64,000 bases of DNA from an uncultured Schlesneria sp. (lineage in GTDB: Bacteria > Planctomycetota > Planctomycetia > Planctomycetales > Planctomycetaceae): the NCBI GenBank assembly GCA_903834925.1, contig CAILLA010000011.1, forward strand, positions 21,291-85,290, written 5' to 3'. Under the pieces are notes generated by a model. It was not told the DNA's origin and made no database searches. It was given only the letters and a program-made list of their open reading frames with translations. Of the stretch, positions 36,777 to 45,721 are shown piece after piece; within the stretch, counting starts at the first letter, position 1, and each line of letters begins with the position of its first letter. The translations under genes were made by a program, and so were the position numbers.

Positions 36777-37940
36777 ATGGTAATGATTACCCGACTGGAA
36801 ACCTTTGTCATTGGTGACGGTCCAGGGATCGATCCAGACAAAGGTGGCGTCGAGCCGATAGCCTGCATCCGCGTCCATACCGATGACGGCATTGTGGGAC
36901 TTTCGGAAGTCTTTCGTGTTCCACCCGGTGTGGTGCAGGCCACCGTTGGCGACGTCAACACGCATTTTGGGCGTTTGCTTATCTGGCAAACTCTTACGCA
37001 TCCCGAACGGCTGTGGCAGCACGTCTGGGACTCGCTGATTCACACCAATCGTCGAGGCTGGGAAATCATCATTCTTGGTGCTTTGGATGTCGCGATCTGG
37101 GACATTTACGGGCAAATGCTCAATCAACCGGTCTGGCAACTTCTGGGGGGAGTGCAGCGAGGTCCGTTTCAAACGCATCACGAATCACGGACTCATTCCG
37201 TCGTTCCCTATTGCACGATCGTCTCCGACACCTGGGGCGGGGAAGCGATGTTCAGCCAGCAAATCAGCCGTGTAGAGCAATTGCTGGAGCGGGGTTATCG
37301 AGCATTCAAGGTCGAACCGATGATGTCGACGCCGAGCGATGTGGTGGAACTGGCTCGGCGAGCGCGAAAGTTGCTTGGACCAGTGCCGACGCTGATGGTC
37401 GACGTTGGTTATCTGTTTAACGATCTCCCGACAGTCGCTCGCATCTGTCGTGAACTGGAAGAACTCGATATTTTCTTTTTCGAGACTCCCTTCCCCGTTG
37501 ATACGCCAGGCCCGTATGCGCGTCTGTCCGAGTTGACATCAATTCCACTGGCAATGGGTGAGCACGGTGTGACTCGGTGGGAATTCCTGGAGATGATGGA
37601 TCGCAGTCGAGTCTCGGTCATGCAACCGTATATGACGACTTGTGGCGGGTTAACGGAAGCCAAACGGATCGTTGATCTGGCTGTTCCGAGAGGAGCCCTT
37701 GTCTGCCCCGGCAACTGGTCGACTCAGATTCTCGGTGCGGCGTCGGTTCATCTGGCGGCGTACTCGCCCATCACACCCTACATTGAATTTGCAGCAGCCG
37801 AAGTTTTTGATTCCCCGTTACGTCGTGAACTTCAGGAACTTGGGTTTCCCGCAATAAATGGCGAGATTATTTTCCCTGAGGCTGAGGGGATTGGTTATCA
37901 TCTGCCTGACGACGTGATTAAGAGGTATCGTTTGGATTAG
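36777..37940 (+). CDS. Enolase-superfamily (mandelate racemase/muconate lactonizing) enzyme
   Basis: 387 aa from the ATG at 36777 with GGAG eight bases upstream. The open frame reaches back to 36069, but that part is antisense to the neighbouring enzyme and is not translated from a credible start. Barrel residues: K178 in FKVE, D209 (LMVDVGY), E236 (FFETPF), E262 (MGEHG), and a C-terminal CPGNWST. The set differs from the divergent paralogue, so the two probably act on different acids. The MFS transporter, creatinase-fold and PSCyt1 genes follow on the same strand. Confidence 0.9.
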   Translation: MVMITRLETFVIGDGPGIDPDKGGVEPIACIRVHTDDGIVGLSEVFRVPPGVVQATVGDVNTHFGRLLIWQTLTHPERLWQHVWDSLIHTNRRGWEIIILGALDVAIWDIYGQMLNQPVWQLLGGVQRGPFQTHHESRTHSVVPYCTIVSDTWGGEAMFSQQISRVEQLLERGYRAFKVEPMMSTPSDVVELARRARKLLGPVPTLMVDVGYLFNDLPTVARICRELEELDIFFFETPFPVDTPGPYARLSELTSIPLAMGEHGVTRWEFLEMMDRSRVSVMQPYMTTCGGLTEAKRIVDLAVPRGALVCPGNWSTQILGAASVHLAAYSPITPYIEFAAAEVFDSPLRRELQELGFPAINGEIIFPEAEGIGYHLPDDVIKRYRLD

Positions 37941-37968
37941 GGCTTGTTGAGACATATTATGCATTTTG

Positions 37969-38001
37969 TGCCACTGCTTGAACGTCTTCGGTCAAGCAGT
38001 G
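37969..38001. repeat. Palindromic hairpin of the GTGCCAC...TCTTCGG family, copy 2
   Basis: A perfect 10-bp stem CACTGCTTGA/TCAAGCAGTG (37972-37981 and 37992-38001) encloses ACGTCTTCGG. The left side begins GTGCCACTG like the copy at 3411. It lies 28 bases after a stop codon and could reduce read-through, but only a short mixed CTCTTA follows. The inverted-repeat element begins about 76 bases downstream, as at the first copy. Confidence 0.65.
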
Positions 38002-38077
38002 CTCTTACGATGGTAAAGGGCAATAGCAAAGACACTATGTCAGAGAAGACTTCGAAGAAGTTTCACCTCAAACCAAA

Positions 38078-38233
38078 GTAGCCATCATCGCTCCGCGTGA
38101 TGAGCATCGTTCGAGAACCCGTCCTATTCCAATCCGCATATTTTTAGAATTAAAGGAAGACTTTGTTCAAATGTTAAAGCAACGATTGGATCGTTTTCGA
38201 CAAATGCTCATCACGCGGAGCGATGATGGCTAC
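38078..38233. repeat. 160-bp inverted-repeat element, copy 3
   Basis: 29-bp perfect terminal inverted repeats (38078-38106 and 38205-38233) begin GTAGCCATCATCGCTCCGCG. The interior is shorter and more diverged than copies 1 and 2 but keeps the block near the right arm (AAGCAACGATTGGATCG). Left-flank homology GTTTCACCTnA is shared with copy 2; right-flank homology is lost. Confidence 0.8.
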
Positions 38234-38311
38234 GTTGAGCAAACAATCCGAGCCATAAAATTTGAATAAAGCGAATTGATTTCTGTTGCACTCACTTCCA
38301 AAGAGGCCTGC

Positions 38312-39586
38312 ATGAGCACAACGGTCAGCGAAACTTCCCTTTCGTCAGAAAATCGCTGGCGCATCGTTGCGTTACTGATGGCCTTCGCCGCCTTGGGTCA
38401 CTTTAATCGCGTCGGTATTTCGGTGGCCGGGAGCGAGGTGTTCATCCCGAAGATTGGCCTGACAGAAACCAGGATGGGCTGGGTCTACACAGCATTTCTC
38501 ATTGTCTATACGCTGGGAATGTTACCCGGCGGGTGGCTGATTGACCGCATCGGTTCACCCCGAGCCTTGACGATTTACGGCCTGGCAATGGGCGCATTCG
38601 TTGTATTGACTGGCACACTGGGTTGGCTGACAAGGAGTCCCGAAAGTCTGTGGATCGGTCTGTTAGTCATTCGCGGTTTTGCTGGCCTATGCAACGCGCC
38701 CCTACATCCCGCTGCGGCACATGTCGTTTCCGACTTGATGTCCGATCGCAGCCGTGCCACGGCCAATGGAATGGTGACGGCAGGAGCCGTCATTGGAGTT
38801 GCTTTCAGCTACCCCGCATTCGGATGGTTGATGGATCGATTGAACTGGCCGCTGGCGTTCGTCGTCAGTGGATTCCTTTTGATCGGATACAGCCTGTTAT
38901 GGCGTCGCATTACATTGCCCATCACGAACGGCTCGGCCTGGAATGCTGTATCAACAACAGCCACGGAGGAAGATGGCGAAAGTGTGACGGCATGGGACGT
39001 CCTTTGGAACCGCAATCTCTGGCTGTTGTCGCTCAGTTACGCGGCTTACGGCTATTTCCAGTACCTGTTCTTCTATTGGATGGATTACTACTTCAAGTCG
39101 GTGTTGCACGTGCCCGATGTCGAAGCGCGGTGGGCCTCGTTCTGGATTATGTTGGCCATGGGCGCAGGGATGGCCGTCGGTGGGATGAGTACCGATTTCG
39201 TCTGTCAGCGATTGGGCACGGCTCGTGGGCGTCGCGCGATCGTCGTGTTTGGTATGGGATTCGGAGCGGTGTTTGGCCTCTTGGGCGTGAACGTGACTGG
39301 GCAAATCAACGTCGCGATGTGCCTGGCGATTTCGATGGCATCGCTGGGAATGTGCGAAGGGGTCTTCTGGACCAGCGCCACCGACATCGGGGGCAAGTCA
39401 CGCGGCTTTTCCGGTGCCTTCATGAACACGGGCGGCAACGTAGGCGGGTTGATTTCGCCTGTCCTGACTCCTGTGATGGCACAACAGTTGGGCTGGCCAG
39501 GTGCGATCACAGTCGCTTGTGTGATCGCGGCTTTGGGCGGTGCCGTCTGGTTCGCAATTCAGTTACCCGAACGAACAACGTCGTGA
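38312..39586 (+). CDS. MFS transporter (anion:cation symporter-like)
   Basis: 424 aa from the ATG at 38312 with AGAGG upstream. About twelve TM helices are visible in two groups of six around a central loop (about 205-235). The inter-helix motif GGWLIDRIGSPRAL (between TM2 and TM3) is the MFS signature, and LGHFNRVGISVAG at TM1 resembles the ACS (hexuronate/phthalate-type) subfamily. It probably imports an organic acid used by the adjacent enolase-superfamily enzymes. The creatinase-fold gene starts 42 bases after its stop. Confidence 0.9.
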   Translation: MSTTVSETSLSSENRWRIVALLMAFAALGHFNRVGISVAGSEVFIPKIGLTETRMGWVYTAFLIVYTLGMLPGGWLIDRIGSPRALTIYGLAMGAFVVLTGTLGWLTRSPESLWIGLLVIRGFAGLCNAPLHPAAAHVVSDLMSDRSRATANGMVTAGAVIGVAFSYPAFGWLMDRLNWPLAFVVSGFLLIGYSLLWRRITLPITNGSAWNAVSTTATEEDGESVTAWDVLWNRNLWLLSLSYAAYGYFQYLFFYWMDYYFKSVLHVPDVEARWASFWIMLAMGAGMAVGGMSTDFVCQRLGTARGRRAIVVFGMGFGAVFGLLGVNVTGQINVAMCLAISMASLGMCEGVFWTSATDIGGKSRGFSGAFMNTGGNVGGLISPVLTPVMAQQLGWPGAITVACVIAALGGAVWFAIQLPERTTS

Positions 39587-39628
39587 ATGATTTTTCATGG
39601 GGAAAACAGGAGCAAGTAGAAAAGACTT

Positions 39629-40792
39629 ATGTCGAAGCATGACTTTACTACCGACGAATTTTACGCGCGACGACAGAGGGCGCAAGAGGCGATCGGCGCG
39701 GCGGGACTGGATTGGTTTGTCGTATTTCATCCGGTGTCAATCCGGTGGCTAACCGGTTCGGATGCCAAGAGTTACCAGGAGTTCCAGTGTCTTCTGATTT
39801 CAGCCCGACCAGGCCCGATCGTGGTTCTCACACGTGATGGTGAACTCAATGAGTTTCGTGACGACGCGCTGGTCGATGAACTCCATACATTTGGCGGTGG
39901 TGAACCGGAAGACCCGATTGAAGCATTCGCAGTTCTCTCAAAAGCGTTTGGACTTCACGAGGGGCGAATCGGGATGGAAGTGCCCGCGTTCTATCTCCAC
40001 CCGCATCATTACGTGAGGATTCGACAGCTTTTTGGTGAGGGACTGGTTGCGGAACTGACCAATCTCATTCTCGATTTGACACTCGTGAAGTCGACGCAGG
40101 AAATTCAATTCATTCGCGAAGCGGCACGAATCGCAGATCTTGCCATGGCGAGATTTGTTCGCTCTCTTGCCATTGGTCGCAGCGAATTGGAGCTGGCCGG
40201 TGAAGTCTATCATGAGCTGCTGACCTCAGGTAGCGGTCTTGCCGCCAGTCCCATCAATCTCGTCTCAGGCGATCGATCCTGTTTCAGTCATGGTGCCCCG
40301 ACCAGCCGCCGATTGCAGCGAGGTGACTTTGGCAACATCGAATACGGGGCCACGTTTCGCCGGTATACCGCAACAATCGGGCGACAGTTTTGTATCGGTC
40401 CCCCCTCGGCAAGAATGGTCGACATCGATAACGTTGTGAGGCAAGCTTCTGATGCCTGTCTGGCGAACGTTCGTTCGGGGGTTTCGGCGCTGGTGCCGCA
40501 CGAGGCTGCCAAACGGGTCATCAGCGACGCCGGACTTAACCACGGACGAGTACATCTCTCGGGATACGGGCTTGCGCCCGGTTCACCCCCCTCTTGGGCA
40601 GAACCACTTTACCTGTTCGGCGGAAGTTCGACGGTGCTTCAAGCCGGAATGGTGATTACAATCGAGCCCCCGGTGTTCCTCGGCGAGGAACGACTCGGTG
40701 CCCGACTGATCGACAATGTCCTGGTGACCACAACCGGTTATGAATTGCTCACGCAGTTTCCGCGTGATCTGATCGTGATGGAGTCCTATTGA
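39629..40792 (+). CDS. Creatinase/M24-fold protein lacking the usual metal ligands
   Basis: 387 aa. Domain 1 (about 10-150) and the pita-bread domain (about 160-380) follow the M24/creatinase family (VKSTQEIQFIREAARIADLAM). In metallo-peptidases two Asp, one His and two Glu bind metals; here the first Asp is Glu (NIEYG), the second is absent (YTATIGR), the His of the HG...HE block is missing (SGYGLAPGSPPSW), while ITIEPP keeps its Glu and RLIDN has Asp. A His is kept in FSHGAP, as in creatinase. It therefore probably resembles metal-free creatinase or ectoine hydrolase, not an aminopeptidase. Same strand as the transporter. Confidence 0.85.
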   Translation: MSKHDFTTDEFYARRQRAQEAIGAAGLDWFVVFHPVSIRWLTGSDAKSYQEFQCLLISARPGPIVVLTRDGELNEFRDDALVDELHTFGGGEPEDPIEAFAVLSKAFGLHEGRIGMEVPAFYLHPHHYVRIRQLFGEGLVAELTNLILDLTLVKSTQEIQFIREAARIADLAMARFVRSLAIGRSELELAGEVYHELLTSGSGLAASPINLVSGDRSCFSHGAPTSRRLQRGDFGNIEYGATFRRYTATIGRQFCIGPPSARMVDIDNVVRQASDACLANVRSGVSALVPHEAAKRVISDAGLNHGRVHLSGYGLAPGSPPSWAEPLYLFGGSSTVLQAGMVITIEPPVFLGEERLGARLIDNVLVTTTGYELLTQFPRDLIVMESY

Positions 40793-40866
40793 GGCAAGGC
40801 GTCGAACGCGGAAACCCAGCGGTAAGTCAGCAACCTGGAGAACTAACGGATGGAGATTATCAGTCC

Positions 40867-43290
40867 ATGAGCCGGCAAATGGCGTTCTCGTTCATGACCT
40901 GCCTCTTCTTTTTCGCCGACGTCGATCAGCTCTCGGCTGAGGACGTCGCCACGGCGGATTTGGCGTTTTTTGAAAGCAAGATTCGTCCGGTGCTTGTGGA
41001 GCATTGCCACAAATGTCATGGACCGACGAAGCAGTGGGCTGGCCTTCGACTGGATTCGCGAGAAGCGATTCTTAAGGGGGGAGATCATGGGCCAGCCATT
41101 GTGCCTGAACGACCCGATGCGAGCGTGCTGATCCGCGCGGTTCGCCATGTTGATGACAAACTGAAAATGCCAGAGAATGGAAAGCTAGCAGAAAGTGAGA
41201 TCGCAGCACTGTCTCGTTGGATTGAACGTGGTGCCGTCTATCCCGAAAGTTCAAACAGGGGCGTCCGCGAACTTGACAGTGGTCATTGGGCGTTTCAACC
41301 AATCACCAGACCGTCAATTCCTGCGGTGAAAAATCCTGACTGGCCACAGTCGCCGATCGATCATTTCATTCTGACGCAACTCGAACAGGAACAAATCCCT
41401 CCCGCTGAACGAGCCGACAAGCGGACACTGATCCGACGCGTGACATTCGATCTGACCGGTTTACCACCGACGAATGCGGAAATCGAAGACTTCTTGAACG
41501 ATGACCAACCGGCTGCTTTCGAGAGGGTCGTTGATCGCTTACTGGAATCCCCCGCCTATGGCGAACACTGGGGGCGTCACTGGCTGGATGTCGCGCGGTA
41601 TGCCGACTCCAACGGGCTGGATGAAAACATTGCTCACGGCAATGCATGGCGATATCGCGACTATGTCGTGACGTCGATCAATCAGGACAAACCGTTTGAT
41701 CGTTTCACTCTCGAACAACTGGCCGGCGATCAACTGACGTTCGACAGTGAGACCCAGCAGCATGCCCAACTGATCGCCACGGGGTTTCTTTCCATCGGTC
41801 CCAAAGTTCTGGCTGAAGTGGATCAACCGAAGATGCGGATGGACATCGTGGACGAACAGATCGATGCCGTGGGACGAGTCTTTCTTGGTCTGACACTTGG
41901 TTGTGCTCGATGTCATGATCACAAGTTCGACCCAATCAGTACGGCCGATTATTACGGTCTGGCCGGGATCTTTAAAAGCACCCGGACGATGGACAGTTAC
42001 ATCAAAGTCGCAAAATGGCATGAGCATCTGCTTCCCTCTGCGGCGGCCTCGGCGTTACAGACGAATTTCGATGCGGATGTGATGGCCCGAAAGCAAGCAA
42101 TCGAGGCGACCGTCGCGGCAGCAGACAAACAGGCGCGTGAGGGACTGGCGGCCGACGCGACAGTTCCCGAAAAGCTGGACACACTTTATCCGGAAGGGGT
42201 CAAAGCGGAACTCGCGAAGCTTCGAGAACAACTCGCATCACTGGAAAAAGCAGGACCAGACCTTCCTGCAGCGATGGGGGTGACTGATGACGAAGTTGTC
42301 GATGTCGCGATCCATCTTCGGGGCGATACACAAAAACTCGGCGATCTCGTTCCACGTCACACTCCCCCCGTGATCACCGGCCCGTTCGCACAGGAGTTTT
42401 TGCCAAACCAGAGTGGACGCCTGCAACTCGCGAAATGGCTGGTCGACCCCAAACATCCGTTAACGGCTCGCGTTTTTGTCAACCGAGTCTGGCGCTGGCG
42501 ATTCGGGAGCGGATTGGTTCGTACGACGGACAACTTCGGGTTACTTGGCGCAGCCCCGTCGAACCCTGAACTTCTCGACTGGCTGGCAAAGCGTTTTATT
42601 GCGGACGGATGGTCACTAAAGTCGCTGCATCGACTGATGCTGACCTCAAGCACTTATCAGCAAGCGAGCATTCCGCATCCGCGGACATTCGAACATGATC
42701 CCGAGAACCGATTGCTGGGTTGGTTTCCGCGTCGTCGGTTGGCCGCAGAAGAAGTCCGCGACGCGCTGCTCGCCGTCAGCGGTCAACTCGATCTTGTTCT
42801 TTACGGATCTGAGCTGAAAGTCAAGAACCGTGGTTATCTGTTCGACCATACTTCAATCGATCTGACCGACTATCGCAGCAATCGGCGATCGCTCTATCTA
42901 CCGGTGATTCGCAATCACGTTTTCGATTTTTTCCAGTTACTGGATTTTCCCGATCCCGCCATCCCTACCGGAGACCGTGCCAGTAGCACAGTTGCACCTC
43001 AGGCATTGCTGATAATGAACAGTGAATTCGTCATGCAGTCGGCGGATAAGCTGGCGGAACGACTGTTGGCCGAACCGGAAACGGCATCTCAGCGACTGGC
43101 CACGTTGGTACGAACCACTCATAGCCGAGAGCCATCAAGCGACGAGCTTCATTCACACGCACAGTTCATTGCTCGCGTCGAGCAGTCTCTCGCCGCCTCG
43201 GAACCCGATCCGGTAAAAAGAACGCGACAAGCCTGGGTAGTCCTTTGCCACACGCTGCTGGCGACCAACGAGTTCATTTACGTAAAGTGA
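40867..43290 (+). CDS. PSCyt1 / DUF1549 / DUF1553 protein (planctomycete cytochrome type)
   Basis: 807 aa from the ATG at 40867, with GGAG upstream; a TTG at 40789 is possible. An N-terminal signal (about 5-22) leads to the cytochrome-c-like PSCyt1 domain with C47-H-K-C50-H51 and a likely Met ligand in KLKMPENGK. DUF1549 spans about 162-360 (LTGLPPTNAEIEDFL, GEHWGRHWLDVARYADSNG) and DUF1553 about 510-780 (GRLQLAKWLVDPKHPLTARV). It is exported. Partner DUF1501 gene follows after 7 bases. The pair is thought to act in periplasmic degradation of complex substrates; the reaction is not established. Confidence 0.93.
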   Translation: MSRQMAFSFMTCLFFFADVDQLSAEDVATADLAFFESKIRPVLVEHCHKCHGPTKQWAGLRLDSREAILKGGDHGPAIVPERPDASVLIRAVRHVDDKLKMPENGKLAESEIAALSRWIERGAVYPESSNRGVRELDSGHWAFQPITRPSIPAVKNPDWPQSPIDHFILTQLEQEQIPPAERADKRTLIRRVTFDLTGLPPTNAEIEDFLNDDQPAAFERVVDRLLESPAYGEHWGRHWLDVARYADSNGLDENIAHGNAWRYRDYVVTSINQDKPFDRFTLEQLAGDQLTFDSETQQHAQLIATGFLSIGPKVLAEVDQPKMRMDIVDEQIDAVGRVFLGLTLGCARCHDHKFDPISTADYYGLAGIFKSTRTMDSYIKVAKWHEHLLPSAAASALQTNFDADVMARKQAIEATVAAADKQAREGLAADATVPEKLDTLYPEGVKAELAKLREQLASLEKAGPDLPAAMGVTDDEVVDVAIHLRGDTQKLGDLVPRHTPPVITGPFAQEFLPNQSGRLQLAKWLVDPKHPLTARVFVNRVWRWRFGSGLVRTTDNFGLLGAAPSNPELLDWLAKRFIADGWSLKSLHRLMLTSSTYQQASIPHPRTFEHDPENRLLGWFPRRRLAAEEVRDALLAVSGQLDLVLYGSELKVKNRGYLFDHTSIDLTDYRSNRRSLYLPVIRNHVFDFFQLLDFPDPAIPTGDRASSTVAPQALLIMNSEFVMQSADKLAERLLAEPETASQRLATLVRTTHSREPSSDELHSHAQFIARVEQSLAASEPDPVKRTRQAWVVLCHTLLATNEFIYVK

Positions 43291-43297
43291 GTTGCAT

Positions 43298-44719
43298 ATG
43301 ATTCCGGAATCTCCACCACGAATGTCTCGACGAGCGATGCTCGATAGAACTGCCGTTGGGTTCGGTTCGCTTGCCCTTGCGTCGCTCGTTAACGGTGAAT
43401 CCAGTGCTTCCGAACTAACGAAACCGCTGGCGGAATCGATGCCTCACTTTGCCCCTCGCGCGAAGCGAATCATCTTTTTGTTCATGAGTGGTGGACCATC
43501 GCAGGTTGACACATTTGATCCCAAGCCCTTGTTAACGCGTGATGACGGCAAACCGCTGCCGTTTGAAAAGCCGCGAGTCCAATTCAATTCGACCGCCAAT
43601 CTGATGAAGTCACCGTGGCAGTTCAAACAATACGGTGAATGCGGACTATGGGTCAGTGATCTCTTTCCTCACCTGGCCCAACGGGTGGATGACTTGTGCA
43701 TGATTCATTCGGTTCACGGCACAAATCCCGCTCATGGTGGCGCTGTCATGAAACTGCATACCGGCAGCGATAATTTTGTGCGACCCAGCATTGGTTCGTG
43801 GGTCAGCTATGGTTTGGGGACCGAAAATCAGAATCTGCCCGCGTTCGTCACGATCTGCCCGACGTTGGCCTTTGGCGGAATCAACAATTGGAGTTCAGCA
43901 TTTCTACCGGCGGTCTACCAGGGGACGGCATTCGGTGATGCCAGTATTCCCTCAGTCAGCGCACAAGTGAAATACATCAGGAACTCGCGTTGGCCGCGCG
44001 CGATTCAGGAGCTTCAATTAGAGAAATTAGGCCAGATGAACCGCGAGGATCAATCGCGTAGCGGGCCCGATGCATCGCTTGAGGCCCGAATCAATTCGTT
44101 CGAACTTGCATTTCGGATGCAGTCGGAACTGCCGAAGGTGGAGGATCTGTCAGGCGAGACCGAATCGACTCAGAAACTGTATGGGCTCGACAATCCCGTC
44201 ACCGCCAATTTTGGAAGAATGTGCCTGAAGGCGCGCCGGTTTGCGGAAGCGGGGGTACGATTTATCCAGGTCACACACAACGACAACAAAGTTCAATGGG
44301 ACCAGCATTCCGACTTAAAGGTTGGTCACGAGAAAAATGCCGTCGAGGTCGACCTGCCGATCGCAGGGCTGCTGACTGACCTGAAGGCCCGCGGGCTATT
44401 GGAAGATACGTTGATCTGGTGGGGCGGTGAGTTTGGACGGACACCAACGGCCGAAGGAGGCGGAACCGGTCGTGACCACAACCAGGAAGGTTTTACGATG
44501 TGGCTGGCTGGTGGAGGAGTGAAAGGAGGTTTTCGATATGGAGCGACCGACGATTACGGTTATTACGCCGTGGAGAACAAGGTCCACATCCACGACCTGC
44601 ATGCAACGATTCTGCACATCCTCGGCCTTGACCACGAACGCCTCACCTACCGGTACGCTGGCCGAGATTTTCGACTAACCGATGTCTATGGGAGCATTGT
44701 CCATGAGATTTTGATATGA
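43298..44719 (+). CDS. DUF1501 family exported protein
   Basis: 473 aa from the ATG at 43298. MSRRAMLDRTAVGFGSLALA is a Tat-type signal with twin Arg. The body has the sulfatase-like fold features of DUF1501: IFLFMSGGPSQVDTFDPK, VHGTNPAHGGAVMKLHTGS, QVTHNDNKVQWDQHSDL, and WWGGEFGRTPTAEGGGTGRDHN near the C terminus. It is the constant partner of PSCyt1/DUF1553 proteins in planctomycetes and is expected in the periplasm. The reaction is unknown. Confidence 0.93.
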   Translation: MIPESPPRMSRRAMLDRTAVGFGSLALASLVNGESSASELTKPLAESMPHFAPRAKRIIFLFMSGGPSQVDTFDPKPLLTRDDGKPLPFEKPRVQFNSTANLMKSPWQFKQYGECGLWVSDLFPHLAQRVDDLCMIHSVHGTNPAHGGAVMKLHTGSDNFVRPSIGSWVSYGLGTENQNLPAFVTICPTLAFGGINNWSSAFLPAVYQGTAFGDASIPSVSAQVKYIRNSRWPRAIQELQLEKLGQMNREDQSRSGPDASLEARINSFELAFRMQSELPKVEDLSGETESTQKLYGLDNPVTANFGRMCLKARRFAEAGVRFIQVTHNDNKVQWDQHSDLKVGHEKNAVEVDLPIAGLLTDLKARGLLEDTLIWWGGEFGRTPTAEGGGTGRDHNQEGFTMWLAGGGVKGGFRYGATDDYGYYAVENKVHIHDLHATILHILGLDHERLTYRYAGRDFRLTDVYGSIVHEILI

Positions 44720-44842
44720 ACGGGTTTCCCTCAACCTTGCGGGAACAGATTTTTCGTGGGAAGCATAACGTCTAACGTCGACAAAAACGTTGTCGTATCA
44801 CAACGATGTGACTGATATGCCCGGTTCGCTACTGAGTCGAGC

Positions 44843-45721
44843 CTAATTTCTCGCGGATTCATGCTTTTGGCCATTCAGGCCAATAAACGGAGGCTGAAGG
44901 GGACTTGTTGAGCTGGTTTTGGATGGATTACGAGAGAGATTAGACAGTGGTGAAATACGAGTTTCGTTTTGCGGCCCATTCGGGGGGATCTCAATCCCAT
45001 CCCGCTTAAAACCGACATTTGTTCTATTCCTGCCGACCTTCACGAGTTTCGCCACATCTTTCACGGTTGCCGCTCGACCAATGAAGGGTTCAATATCGAC
45101 GATCTTTCCGAGGACGATCCCCACAAGCTTGCCTTCTGAGGTAAAGACGCCCGAGCCGCTACGGCCTTCTTGCGGCGGGTTTGAATAGAGATATTCGCTG
45201 TTTTCGATCTTATGAAGCGAGTGAATCTCGATGGAGAACGTTCCGTCCTTTTGCCGGCCGACGCTGGTCAGTTGATCCTCCGGTGAGGGGTGTCTGTCAG
45301 TAAGTATGGCTTCTGAATGAGGATTCAACCAATTGACTGACAAGAGTGCCAAATCATGGGTTTCGTCGACATTCATGACTTTTGCGGTTGCCGATTCGCC
45401 GTCGCAATCGACCGTGAATTCCTTAAATCCGTCGACAACATGGGCGCAAGTCACGATCCCATCCGCTGTGTTGACCCCGGATGCCAATGCGGATCTGGTA
45501 CCCTTTGCACGAAGCTTGACTGCATACTTCAGTAGACTTGCGGAAGAGACACGAATCGCATCACCAGCTTGAACGTCTTCATCAGGCTGATCAACGAATC
45601 TGGGCACCGTGGTCGCTCGAAGTGAAAACGCTTCGTCTTCTGCAAACGAGGGCCTTTCACCACTGACATCAATCGCCGCAACAAACAGAAAACAGACTGC
45701 ATTTCTCGTTAAGAACGGCAT
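44843..45721 (-). CDS. Exported trypsin-like serine protease
   Basis: 292 aa from the ATG at 45721 with a strong GGGGAGG. The signal peptide covers about 1-27. The chymotrypsin-fold triad is H94 (GIVTCAHVVDG), D123 (DETHDLALLSV) and S188 (EGRSGSGVF). The arrangement is DegP-like but no PDZ domain follows; the C terminus (about 240-292) is a Ser/Asn/Pro-rich tail. Single gene, convergent with DUF1501. Likely a periplasmic protease. Confidence 0.87.
   Translation of the reverse strand: MPFLTRNAVCFLFVAAIDVSGERPSFAEDEAFSLRATTVPRFVDQPDEDVQAGDAIRVSSASLLKYAVKLRAKGTRSALASGVNTADGIVTCAHVVDGFKEFTVDCDGESATAKVMNVDETHDLALLSVNWLNPHSEAILTDRHPSPEDQLTSVGRQKDGTFSIEIHSLHKIENSEYLYSNPPQEGRSGSGVFTSEGKLVGIVLGKIVDIEPFIGRAATVKDVAKLVKVGRNRTNVGFKRDGIEIPPNGPQNETRISPLSNLSRNPSKTSSTSPLQPPFIGLNGQKHESARN

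Larger units (their letters stand above)
37941..38311. other. Intergenic region with hairpin and repeat copy 3
   Basis: 371 bases between the enolase-superfamily gene and the MFS gene, both on the plus strand. It contains the hairpin at 37969-38001 and the inverted-repeat element at 38078-38233. No gene is seen. Confidence 0.55.

Noticed and set aside
38623..39642. A 339-codon open frame in another reading frame of the MFS gene
   Set aside because: It lacks hydrophobic segments or motifs; the transporter frame is clear.
44779..44795. A hairpin CGACAA/TTGTCG after the DUF1501 gene as an intrinsic terminator
   Set aside because: The stem is only 6 bp and no T-run follows on either strand.
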